Source of the DNA: Harmothoe impar | Taxonomy: Eukaryota; Annelida; Polychaeta; Phyllodocida; Polynoidae | NCBI GenBank assembly: GCA_947462335.1 | Contig: OX381718.1 | Coordinates: 39,896,976-39,960,975, forward strand | Reading direction: 5' to 3' | DNA length: 64,000 bases | Part shown: positions 1 through 12,800 of the stretch, in pieces | Position numbering within the stretch: position 1 is the first letter of the stretch | Layout of the letters: the number at the start of each line of letters is the position of its first letter | Made by a program: the position numbers and the translations under genes | The notes under the pieces: model-generated | What the model was told of the DNA's origin: nothing | What the model saw: the letters and a program-made list of their open reading frames with translations, nothing else | Database searches by the model: none

Positions 1-2108
1 TAAAGGGTTAAGCGTCGAGTATTCGAATAAACGCTTGTCTTGAATAAGCATCTGGGGTACAGCGGGTGTTATATATGAATATTAAGCACTAAACCCTATA
101 TCATATATAAGCGCCTGTATTCTATAAGCGCAGGTGTACAGTGGTATTCAAAATTATAAGGGCCCGAGACACTGAGATGAGCCACTATGGTACATTCCTC
201 GTCTCCGACTGGGAAGTTACTCTATATATCATCCCCCAGTTGAACAAAAACTGTGACTGTCCTTAGGTGCAATGTGTGTATTTACCAAATTTATCTTTCT
301 ACCATGTATCATTCTTCTTGGGGCCTGCAGTGTTCTAGTAGTGATAGAATATATATATTACTCAATTATATAAACACACATTCCATCAGTGACCATGTGA
401 TGACTATACATTATGAGACCAGTAGATCTAGACTGTTTTGCATGTTCTACAATCATGGTTTATTCAAATAGGAAAAAAATATATATGTTCAATGTACCTA
501 CCCAGTAGATTTTACCATGTCAATCAATATACAGAAAAGACCCTCTTGAATGCTCATAGTACAAGTTTTATGGCAATACATGTTATGTGGATGTTGAATT
601 ATGATCTACTATTCCATGAGTATATTTTGGTATTCTCAAATCCGCTGATCTCTCAACTCCTACCTTGTCACACGCTATAGTAGTACCACTAGTGGGCCTG
701 TCTAGATTGTATTATATAGAGCCAAATTGACGGAACCCTACATATAATATACTGATTGTAACATTACTGAGGATATTTACTGGAACAAACGTCAGTGTTT
801 CAAGAATAGCTATTACATGTACTTATATACCATAAACCTATTCAATGCATATTGGATACTATAGTGTACATACTATGATCCTTTACTTCAGACCGAACAC
901 ATATATGGGTGTTGGGAATGGAACATACACAATTCAATGATAGCAATAAATTTATATGCTTCATAATCTACCGTGCCCTCTCAGTGACGTCAATATATAT
1001 TCTGTACCGCAAGTTAAGAGCATAGGGGACTAATCGAAACCCAATCTGAGAGAGTCTTTAGCCCTAAGGATGTTAGCAAATAAATAACTGTATAGTATAG
1101 ATGTCAATAGAATCATGCGAAGTTTTATTTCAGTCATTAAGCCTTTGTCTATATAGGTGACGCTTGTGTACATATGTATCAAACAAGATGTATATATTTT
1201 GTGTGGTGTTTTAATCTAAATAATTGAAAAAGATGGGTTGAATTCAAGCTTAGAGGAACATCTTTATAATCTGAACAACGATGAAAGGCGTAATCGTAAA
1301 AGAAGTTTGACTAAGCCGCAATACTTTTGCTATTGCATCTGGCCAGCTTATGTACAAATATGAAATTATGTTCGTTCAAGAAAAAACTATCTGAAAAAGA
1401 ATGTTACGAACCAAAGATTGCGTTATGGGATTTGTGCAATATAATTGACCAGCATTGTACGCGCACAAATACAATAATGTGTGGTTACTATCTGATCTCT
1501 TTGACGGGAAAATGAAAATATGGTATATATGTTCCATGACTCCCTATTTTGACAATGAACCCTACAACTGGGCATCTTTCTCCATTGTTTTCTCATGGCT
1601 TATAAATGTGGTCACATTCTACTACTTAAATATCGTAAATTTTGCATTTATATCAGAGTTGAGTCCATTTTCAGATATTTACTTGCACAAATTAAATATA
1701 AAAAATATAATTAAATTGTAGTCTCTCGCACTGTTAACTTTGCCAAGAGCCCTCACAAAAGTATTCAGATGCTCCAAAGAACCACTTTGGACTTGGAGGA
1801 TGTGAATTGTATTGTTGATATTTCGCTACCAAACCCAAAGGTGCATGTAAATTATCTCGAACCATACTTGATGTAAATGAGTCAGGTGATAATTGTGTTG
1901 TATGGTTGTGTCATTGCTTTGTGTTGTATACGCAGCACAGATAAGTATAATACAATGTGTTTCACTTGTGTGGCTGTTATATATTATAAATAATATAAAT
2001 GTCAATAATAATGAATGTGATTTATCTTAGAAGATAAATGTGAATAATAAATGTATGTCAAAACCATTTTACTTTTTGTGTGGTTTATACTGTATATCTT
2101 TACTCTCA
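1..2108. other. AT-rich stretch without a confident gene
   Basis: Short frames only. The first 150 bases contain degenerate repeats of an 'ataagcg' type that look like an old short transposon. A coding-like but stop-interrupted stretch lies around 1,240-1,500. No splice-consistent continuation of the mesothelin-like gene was found here, so its remaining 3' exons probably lie outside the window. Confidence 0.4.
1722..1876 (+). CDS. possible terminal coding exon or gene fragment, unrecognised
   Basis: After an acceptor-like TTAAATTGTAG there is an open stretch of about 50 codons with ordinary protein composition, ending in TAA at 1,874-1,876 and followed by AT-rich sequence with AATAA-like signals. 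No family is recognised. It could be the last exon of a plus-strand gene, a transposase remnant or chance. Confidence 0.15.
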
Positions 2109-2334
2109 TACCGTAAATTCTCGCGTATAAGCCTAACTCGCGTATAAGCCGCACCCCTAACTTTGACAAATTATATAAGCCGCAGAGGGGGTCTGAATAT
2201 TGCGATTTTGGTACTGTAGTATACTAATAAAAACTCTCGTATAAGCCGCACCCTATATAGGCATGTTTGGTATCAAAAGAAAGCTGAGTCTGACTCGCGT
2301 ACAAGCCGCGGCTTCTACGCGAGAATTTACGGTA
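2109..2334. mobile_element. MITE, 'ataagccgcacc' family, copy 1
   Basis: It begins TACCGTAAATTCTCGCG and ends with the reverse complement (CGCGAGAATTTACGGTA). Inside are several copies of 'tataagccgcacc'. No coding capacity. Four more copies are in the window (3,091; 19,416; 23,136; 63,273). Confidence 0.75.
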
Positions 2335-3090
2335 ATCTTCTATTACAAAGCCATTATTATAATACGACCGAGTATAACTATTAAGTATTTAGTAACCCCT
2401 CATACAAAATTCCGACACTGTTCTGTTTTGAGGTATTTTATTGCATTAACTCAACACATCATGATTTGTATGTACAACAGGAAAAGTATGAATACATCAT
2501 TACTTATTTATAAACAAGGATAATTGTCCGGAAAGATACTGTTGAAACTCCCACATAGTCCTGCGGGTTATACATGGACAAAATGCCAGATACGTGATAT
2601 ACACATTTGCAAGCTCGGGGTGCGGGTTATACAAGGGGTTTCGGAAGTATAGTGCAGCACTTAAGTGGAAAGTATCAACACCCCAGGTATATAATATTCC
2701 AGGAAGGCGGTTCAGCGTATATGTTGATGTCATACCCAACATGTGCCTCCAAATACGGAAAAGATGCGGCAAATATACACCAAAAGTACTTTTTATGTTT
2801 CAGTTTGTCCTCCGTATACCCACCGTAACTTTTATTCAAAAAATGTAACATACAACATTAAACCATTGTCCACTTGGGTGTGGTACAGGTATGAAGTCAG
2901 ACGTACATGTTAGTATGACGTAGGACATGCATGTTAGCATGACGTAGGATGTGCATGTTAGCATGACGTAAGTAGCATCATCAGGGACAAAACCAACATG
3001 GCGGAGCAGGAGGTGGTCATGTGACCTGCAGGAGAAAAAGTAGAAATTAGCTGGAATTGAATCAAAATCACATAACGGTAGACCATAAAT

Positions 3091-3293
3091 TACCGTACAA
3101 CCTCGTGTATAAACCTAACCCGTGTTTAAGCCGCACCGAGACTTTAGGCCGATCCTGTAAGTCGCATTGGTGATCTGAGTATGGTGATTTTAGTACTGTA
3201 CTATCGTAGCTAAAACTCTGGGCCCATCCTATAAGCCGCACCTACAATCTGATTCGCGTACTAGCCGCGGCTTATACACCAGGTTTTACGGTA
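3091..3293. mobile_element. MITE, 'ataagccgcacc' family, copy 2
   Basis: A diverged copy with TACCGTA at the left end and TTTTACGGTA at the right, and the internal 'aagccgcacc' motif. About 200 bp, non-coding. Confidence 0.65.
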
Positions 3294-3669
3294 AGTATAT
3301 AGTGATATAAATTGTGGGGTCTAGAAAACGGCCTAAATAAGGAGGGGCACTTATTACATTGAATATTGTACTAAAAGCTCTTTAAATGTGACGGTAGGCT
3401 AAAGTTACCCCAGAGCTTCATGAAGACATGATAATTGATATGCATGTAACGTAAAACCCCTGCTATAGGACGACACCCCTTATAAGTCAAACCCTCAATT
3501 TGAGAAATGAAAATCGGCCTCTGTAAAACAAAGGTTTAAAACTCGTTTCCTCTTTAATTTAATGTATTGAAACCCAACCTATGAGCCGAAACCTCAATTT
3601 GAGAGAAAAAATCGGCTTATAGAAAGGAAATAATGCCAGAATAGATTGATGTGGTTTTCGGGTACTTAC

Positions 3670-3817
3670 CGGCTGACTCTGTGGTGGTGACCCGGTTGGT
3701 GGCTCCGGCCCCGGTCAGGGCACTGAGCTGCTCCGAGGACAGCGCCGCCTGCTGGGACGCCGTCACGGAGTTAGCTTGTGACGTGGAGAAGGAGGCGATC
3801 TGAACACTGCTGAACCC
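3670..3817 (-). CDS. mesothelin-like gene, exon 21
   Basis: Acceptor CCATCCACAG at 3,818 and donor GTAAGT at 3,664-3,669. Enters in phase 0 and leaves in phase 1. Encodes a Ser/Ala-rich repeat unit (FSSVQIASFS..., LSSEQLSAL) and then a Thr-rich end. The acceptor context is supplied by an adjoining MITE. Confidence 0.75.
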
Positions 3818-6800
3818 CTGTGGATGGAAGGGAGTAGTCATTTATTAGTTACAGGGGGGTTGGTGAATTGGGGGGGTGTAAAAAATAGGTCCACTCGCCA
3901 CTACAGTTCAAAGGGGGGCGAAAAATTGTCCATGCCTTCAGCGAGGGCGGGCCATGAATTATTCCACACGCTTTTAATGGGGGGACAGCGTTAATATTCA
4001 CACCTCCGCAGATTTCACCCCCTCTAATCAACACTTCCTAAGGGAGTAGTCATTTTTTAACAACAGGAAGGTTGTAGGCGGGTTGGAATTGAGCACAGCC
4101 GACCCCTTTGAGCGGTAGTTATGCATTTTTGGTCGCTCCCTCAAGAGGGGTCAACGTTTTTTTGGTTCCCTCTGCTTGTGTCAGTGCACATTATGTAGGT
4201 ATGAACGTCTTCCATCTCTCCTGGATCTCAACGATTTTTATGTCAAGACCCATGATTACCTATAGAACATTTGAGCATTTCAAGTGTATTTGTTTTTAGA
4301 TCCGTCACTTTCATCCTTGCACGTGGTAATTGTTGAAACAAGTTACCTTCTGGATATACCTCTGACGGGAGGACTACTCTCTACTACTTACATATCCCCT
4401 CCCTGATTCAAAGTGTCAATTCCCTATACTACTTACATACCCCCTCACTGATTCAAAGTGTCAATTCCCTATACTACTTACATACCCCTCACTGATTCAA
4501 AGTGTCAATTCCCTATACTACTTACATACCCCTCCCTGATTCAAAGTGCCAATTCCCTATACTACTTACATACCCCTCCCTGATTCAAAGTGCCAATTCT
4601 CTCCCTATACTACTTACATACCCCTCCCTGATTCAAAGTGTCAATTCCCTATACTACTTACATACCCCCTCACTGATTCAAATTGTCAATTCCCTATACT
4701 TCATTGTCTTCCCTGATTCAAAGTGACAACTCCCTACTACTTACATACCCCCTCCCTGATTCAATGTGCCAATTCTCTAATACTTACATATCCCCTTTCT
4801 GATTGAAACTGAAAATTCTGTTAACCCTGATTCAAGCTATCAGTTCACTATCCCAGTTCTCACTGTCTGTAGAACATATCAATTTGTCCCACTCGTTTCC
4901 CGCGGTTTTCCTGTTATCAGAGCCCACTTACAGCGAAGGTGGCGGGAGAGATCTGGGCGAGGCTGGTGGTGGAGATGGAGGCGATCTGAGACGTGGTGAG
5001 TGCCGCCAACTCAGCCTTAGTCAGCCCACCTACAGGAGGACAAGACATCATGTTATACTGTCGAGGGGCTGCATGGTGCGCTCCTCCATGATGCACTCCC
5101 ATACTAAGCACTCCTATCTGAGATGCACCGAGTGGCTGGTGTGGGGAATCCCCACAGGAGGGTGGTACAGCCTGGCACACTCACAGTAAACATACTGGAG
5201 GAGTGGTGACAGGTGTCCAGGGTGTTCCTCCTCTCCTGTCACACAGCCCCCCGCAGGGTGGATGGGTGACAGGAGGACCAGTCTATTTATAGACTGATGG
5301 ATGACTCCTGGTCCTCAGCCTGACAGAGCTGAGGAGTATAAATAGCCTCTGGATCCTCCAGAGGGTGCCTTATCCCACCAGGAGGCTGGGACCCACACTG
5401 GAGCTGCTGCTGTAACCAAGATGCCTGGAGTAGGGCTAGGAGCTGGGTGCTCCTACCCTACCTCCTTGTAGACATACATGTGAGGTGGCACTCACCCTGT
5501 ATACTACCTCTACTCTGTGACTACAATAAAGCTGGATATCAACTCTAATCTATTATGTCTCCTTGTCGGATCATCTACATCAAATGACCTCTCGACACTG
5601 GTGGAGAACCTTTGGCTGAACCCACTAGAAGTTAACCTCTTCACAGGCCAGGAGTGATATTGAGACAGATAGTTTTGGTTTTGATTCCACTTGATACAGA
5701 CACAGACACAGGAGGATAGACCACTGCCACCACACTGACTACACCACACAGCCACAGCCAAGTCTACCAATCACTACACCACCACCCGGCCACCTGCCTT
5801 GCTGACCAATATGCTGCCTGCCTGGTATATCACCACCCCAGCCTGGAGACACTCACCAAGGAGGAGAACCTCTGCCGTATTTCATCACCCTATCCGGACA
5901 CCAGGATGGGTACAGGTAGGCCCAGCCGCACTACTGCTGGAGTATTACTGGAATTTCAGGTTTATTCAGAATGTCACACACACAAGCAGTAGTCTCACAG
6001 GTATTATCGCAATGTACATGGCAGGGCAGGTTGGAATTAACTCATGCTAGACAAAGGACTATACTATTTTCAGTCATAGTCTATGGTTAGTCCCCCCCCC
6101 CTCCTCAAACCAAAACCCCCAATAAACCCAAGAGTATTGCACATATAGCATTGGTGACTTAGTGTCCCCCTAGGATAGAAGTCACTAGGCATGTATTATA
6201 CCACATATATATATATATATACCACCTCATCTCTGCTAGTATCCATACACCTGTTGTATGGACTCAGCTCCCTCCCACATTAACAACCCCCCCCCCCCCC
6301 CTCGCTCGTTGCCTTTTCATTTAGTTTCCTGAGTGCATGAAATTTTGCTATGAGCCCTCGGCGCAGGCCGTACTGTGGCTCAGTGATGCACTATAGTCTA
6401 CTCCGGTGCCCCTGCCTCTGCCGCAGGGTACCAGAGCACACTGGAGTCATAAGTAGGTGAGGATTGCAGACCTCTCAAGTCTCACACATTCGGCGTGAAT
6501 CTATCACGTTTGGGAGTGACGTCACGCTATCACGCTAAGGTTAAAATCTATAAGACTTTTCTCGAATATATAGTAATTATTTTTATAACAGAGGGCACAT
6601 CAAAATACATTAGAATGCACCAATTGACCTATGGAAATAAGACATTTCCTGGGGGGCATGCCCCAGACCCCCCCCCCCCCCCCCCCAGTGCGGAGCGGCG
6701 CTTCGCTTACGATAGTCGCCGTGCTACCACGACATTGGGCCACTGCGGGGCCATTCCCTGCAATCTCCAAAATCTCACTCTTTAACCTCACCAAGAGTTG

Positions 6801-9800
6801 AGAGCTCTGGGACTGTGAAAGGAATACAGGTTTGAGCAGTTAGGCCTGCATTCCACCAGACTGTTTACACCAGATTCAGACAATAATACCACCTGGCCAG
6901 ACCTTCATGTTTTAGTCAGATTTTTAAAGGCATTGTATCCTCAAGAGTTTGCATCGATCATTGAATATGCTTAACCCTTCCTTTACCGTACACGCATTAT
7001 TGCGAGTTTACAGTACAGGACCATACACGCATTGTTACGAGTTACTCGCCGATTTTTGGCCGATTTTGACCGATTTTGACCCCCTGTGCTTTGCCTAAAA
7101 GTTGGTAGAATCCCATGATTTTTTCTGAGAGTAGTCTATGGCATATTGTCTCTGCATATCTTAATCGGTTTGTACATACATTCAATATCTTAGAAATGCT
7201 GGGCATCTCAACTTGGATGATATTTAACTCATTTTCAATATGATTTGAGCAATATTCAAGGCAAAAATCATGAAAAATGTCAAACAATGTTGTTTTTTGG
7301 GTGAAAAATGGTTTTGTCCAACTTTTCATGCTGAAAAAGATGGCACCAAAAGTTTAAGTCTATTTTAATGCATTCTGGCCTAAATGTAAGTTTCAATAGC
7401 AACATATACAATAGAATAAGCCATATTTAATTTCAAATAGGGCTTTATCTCCCTAATTGGAACACTTTGGGCCATTGGGGTATCTTACTTTCTGGTTATT
7501 CGACATTGTTCATTTTATCATAGATATACTTCTGGTTTGATTATTTATGGAATTCTTTCAGTTTCTAAAAGGTTAGGCCATCTCCTAAATGACAATATCC
7601 CATTTGAATTTCATTCCAAAAAAAAAATCTGGTCTTGGGAGGGGTGTCTTTATGTGGAGCGTGGTAAAGGAAGAGTTAAGAGGCTATGAAAAATGGTCAT
7701 GAAATCACCCCCCCCTATAAACCTTTTCCGATTGCCCTGATTTTAGTGCCAATACACTTTTGGATGCTCAATGATTGTTTTCCATGCCAGATGATCTGTT
7801 TATAGTCTGATAACCACCTTGCCCTACAGTATGTGCCCGCACTACTTGACCCCCCCCCCCCCACACCCAATGCCGTCAGGAACCAACACCCCCTCCACCG
7901 GGTGTGATCAATGACATCGGGAATACCAGAAACCTATAAATAGAATCACCAGGAAGATCCTACACCATACCCCCTCCCCCTCCAAACCCTGATTCTATTT
8001 ATAGAACCATGACACCACACACCCCCACCACCCATTGCACATGTCAGGAGGACCATTTGACATGGGGAAACCAGGTCGACTTGACCTATAAAAAGTGACA
8101 GGGCCTCCACCCCACCCCACCCTGTCACAGCCCCACTGTAAGAATGAAACCATCCAGCTACCCCCTCCCCCCCTCCCCCACCCCCCCCCTCAACCCCAAC
8201 TCACCGTCAATACACAACATATATCAGAGACACTCACATATTCTCAATGACCTGACCACGCTATTAAAGGAGGGCTTATAGGGATGATCACAATTAAATT
8301 TGCGCGCCACAAGTTACTCATACTACCCCCCCCCCCCCCCCAGAACCCACACCAACTCCAGACCCCAGACCCAGGACTGTGTGGGGATAGAAAGTATGCA
8401 AGAAGATCGGAAAATCATCAGAATTGAACCATTTTTAACTTTTCCAGAAATATCGATTTTTCTTTCTCTACAACAATAACACCTACAAAAGCTGTGTGGG
8501 GATAGAATCTACATCTATCTACTTAGGTATTAAAGCCTGAAAATTCTTTCAACAAGTAATTTTCCCTTTGACGATATGAATAGGAGATTAATAAACACAG
8601 ACAACTCAGTAACAAGATAGGGCATTTGTCATATCCCTGAGGTCGAATTTTTTTTTTTTTTAGATAAAATAGAAAAACTAATTCTTTTTAAGGCCCACAA
8701 AATTTCGGTACTTAATATAATATGTTAAGCACTGCCCATAAAATCCATAGACCACAATGTAATTCCCACCTACCACCCCTATTATGAGTAACCACATTTA
8801 CCCTCATGCCCCCACGGGAAGTGCCGCCATCTTACACCCCTCCAAGCACACACCACCGCCCCCTAAGCCCCTCCCAAGTAAAACCCCACACGGATCTACA
8901 CATAACCCCCCCCCCTTAGTACCTTAGCCTTCCAGCCAAAGGGGAGCAGCTCAAATCAGCAGAGCTCCTACAGCAAGTATATGTAGATAGACTTTCTAAT
9001 ACACCCACACCTAAAAATAGGTAATAATTAACTCCCACTTATTCGAGGTGTCTACCAAAATATATCCATAAAATTGGCCAATCAATATAAAGAGTCAACA
9101 TACCAGGTATTAGGATTATTTAATCAGATTGCTCTCGGCACAGACTACCAGGAAAAGTAATGTGCCTAGAGGCCGCCAGGCAACCCCTTAACCACCAGTT
9201 GAGACACATACAACCACCCTAACAGTCATTCTAGCATCTTTCTTTAAAATTGTTATACACAAATAACAAATACATAGGTAATAATTAACTCCCACTTATT
9301 CCAGGTGTCCACCCAAATATATCCATAACTTTAGCTAATCAATATAAAGAGTCAACATACCAGGTATTAGGGTTATTTAATCAGATTGCTCTCGGCACAG
9401 ACTACCAGGAAAAGTAATGTGCCTAGAGGCCGCCAGGCAACCCCTTAACCACCAGTTGAGACACATACAACCACCCTAACAGTCATTCTAGCACCTTTTC
9501 TTTTAAATTTTTATACACAAATCACAAATACAGTAGGGTAAAACCAAGGTATACAGGGACTATTTAATCACAATTCTGGTGTGGTGCAAATCCAGTGCCT
9601 GGTGTGGAGCTGAAGCGGTAGAGACCAACCACATATCGGTCGGCTATAGAGATCTCTGGCTTGTTCTGGTGCGTGTATACACGGAATGCAGCTATGCATT
9701 GGGGAGACCGCAGCAGCGTGCCCTATCTTTTTTCCTCTGCATACACCGGTGTGAAGGCCTCTGTTTGGGAATTAAGAGGACCAGGTGGCTTGAGAAAAGA

Positions 9801-12800
9801 CATCACAATATTTTTCCCTTCGTTATAACACATCTCGGAATTTATTTATTAGAAGTTTCTTTTCGGAAGACCAGTACAAGTCTACTCAAACTTTCGATCC
9901 TTGATAACCAACTTCAGCCCCAGTACAAGGGCACCTTGTATAGGGTGGGTGAAGGCCTCACATACCCTATTGAATATTCATAGACGAGCTGCTCACACAG
10001 CCAAATTTAGGGATAGCCACTCCCCTCTGGGGTAAAGTTTGACAGGGATGAATTAGCCAGCTTCCCGACGATCCAAACTTAAGTGGAATCCCCAACACCT
10101 CAAATTAGTTGCACAAAATTATCCAAAGCACCTACATCCCCAGCACTTTTGGAAACTTTTCACAACACCTAAACACTCTTTTTCACACAAGCTGATCACC
10201 GGGTTTCTCACGTAGCAGGAGGATGGGCCTTAGGCTGAGGTAGGTGTACAGCGGACGCTTGTACCTTTTGGCATTGATTCTGCATTCACTATTTTCTAAA
10301 ACTGAATTTATGTCCCAGTCAAACAAATCTACGTTGGCGTGGTCAAAAGTGCTCGTAATAAGCTCCGCGGATATTTAACCCCCTCTGCACCAGATGAATA
10401 TTATCTAGACACCACACTAGGGCCGACACGTCCCCAGTGTACTCTAAACCTTTAAAAATATAGATTAGACTATAGCACCAGAAGCCATGGTTTCACACCA
10501 AGCTTTCTGGCCTTTATTTTATTTATTCATTTAATTTTTTTTTTTTTTGATGGGCGGACATCAAGGATACATCACCCCCAGTATACATTTTCATATTAAG
10601 TTAGCGTCTGGAGAACTCACACTAGTTCCTGAACGCTGCAATCATTGGACAGGAGACCCACAAGTTCATGATTTTGGGCCTAATAGCTTTAGAAACCCCC
10701 CCCCCCCCCCCCTCAGTACCCCCAACACCCGGAAACCTTGACCCTGAGACAATGCATACGTGGCAGTACAACAGCGGAAATCAACTTGTCTCCAATAAGC
10801 TAGGGATGTGGGAGCTATATATAGACCACCCTACCAATAAATATTTGTGCTACCTCCTGTCAGTGTCAGGTCATACCTGTCAGGGTCAGAAGGATCAGAG
10901 TCAACCCCCTCACCTCCCCACCTCCCTGACAGGGATCTGCTCGCGCACAAATAGGGACACATGTCAGCACCCTTCCCCCCTCTGAGAACAGGCATCAATA
11001 AAACACCTCCCAAATAGGTCCCACTGGCACGGTTACACCAGGATAATCGAAGTTGGGGAAGGTCAACGCCCCAGCACATAACCCCAACACCCCTCCCACA
11101 CCCTACCTGTCAACTGGTCCATAAGACTTGTGGAATTGAGGGCAACATGGCCTACATGTATGGTAACAGCGGAAGACACCCCAAACACCCTCACGTGCCG
11201 GGTGGACCATTTGACAAACAGGAATTGGGACTTTTCGACCTACAAAGAGTTGACATGGCGACACCGGCTGACCAATCACAGCCTACTGGAGGAGGCCAGT
11301 AACACCCACCCCCCCTCACCCCACACTATACCCCCACCCCCCTCTTAGACATTGTGGTGACGCGTGGGACAGTTCTAAAAATAGAACTGTCGGATCTTCA
11401 ACCCCACACCCACCTCAGACAACCGACACACCTACAAAAGCGAGGACACAAACCCTATTTATAGATTAAAAAGAAAGAGTTATAACCCCCACCCCACCAT
11501 TACTGACCATATATACCAAACACTGGTAGATCCATGTAAGCTGACCTTGCACCACGCTAAGGAGGACTTGTGGGAGTAATCACCTTTAGGGTTAGCGTTC
11601 CACAAGTCACTCAATGGTACAATAGGCCCCCGAACCCCCGAACCCCAAGCTGTGTGGGGATCGACATCAGCCCACACCTACCACTGACCCCGGGCTCGGA
11701 ATTGTGTTGGGATAGGGCATTTGAGAAAACCATAAATTGACCAGAGTTAAACCAATCTTTTTTTGTTTTCCCCAAAAATATCAATTTCTCTCTATTCACA
11801 CACTAAAAAGATTTTGGTGGGGATAGAAGCTACCCCGGTCCATGAAATAATTGAAACCCCAACATTTCGATCACAATAAGTAATTGCTCTTGGCAAGTAT
11901 AGTCTATATAAGAAAATTTGAAAAAAAAAAAAAAAAAAATCATATCCCTGAGACAAAGCTTTAGCATTGGCATAAATCACAGTTAAAGCCCACTAGATTG
12001 GGGCCCGTATAAAATCATCTGATTAGCACCCTCAACCCCCACCACCCTCCCTCCCCCCCCCCTTTTTTTTTCTCTTTTCTTTTTCTTTTTGTTGTCATGA
12101 AGCCTTGACCCTGGGAGACATAGGCAACAAATTAGATCACTCAGACAATGGAGTGATAGCACCTCATCGCACATAGACTGACAGGCCAACCCCCCCCCCT
12201 TCCACCCCTTTTATATGTGCACCTGTGTGTAAGGAAGATTGTTCACAGCTGTGTGGGGATTGTTCACAGCTGTGTGGGGATTGTTCACCTATGTATGAGG
12301 ATTGTTCACAACTGTGTGGGGATGATCCAGGCCTGCGTGGCTGTGACGTTGTGAGCCTTTTGTGTGACCTGTGACTGTGACTTCATTGTTTTGAACCTGT
12401 TATTTTAAAGTGATTTTCTTCTCATGTGTGCTGGGCTTCAATCAATACCCAGCTATGGCCTCCTGCCCTTGGATGATCTACTCCCTTCAGTTTGCCCCCT
12501 CCAGCACATTACCAGCAGGCAAAGGATGCCAGCTGGAAGTCGTCCAACCTGCACCACGAACTGGCATGATTGGACCCATACTACGAGACGAGGGCGCAGC
12601 CCTACCAACGGACACATAGCTGGTGTTAAGGAGAGTGTTGGGACATCCGACTGCTGCAGAGAATTACCCAGCTGAGGTTTCCCATACAAGATGCAGTCAC
12701 CCATTAACATGGGGCTTGTTATGGGGCCTTGGTACTTGCCACGTCTCGCGGCCTTTGGGTATTATCAAGGATGCAGTGAAAAGGAAAAACACCAGCGGCA

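Noticed and set aside
1240..1520. Possible exon or transposase remnant
   Set aside because: Coding-like phrases occur in different frames with stops and no consistent splice sites.
4375..4815. CRISPR-like array of regular repeats
   Set aside because: Units are contiguous with no unique spacers, and the DNA is metazoan; it is a minisatellite.
9579..9983. 134-codon open frame inside the LTR element
   Set aside because: No recognisable domain or codon pattern; odd Cys/Trp-rich start. A chance frame is more likely than gag.
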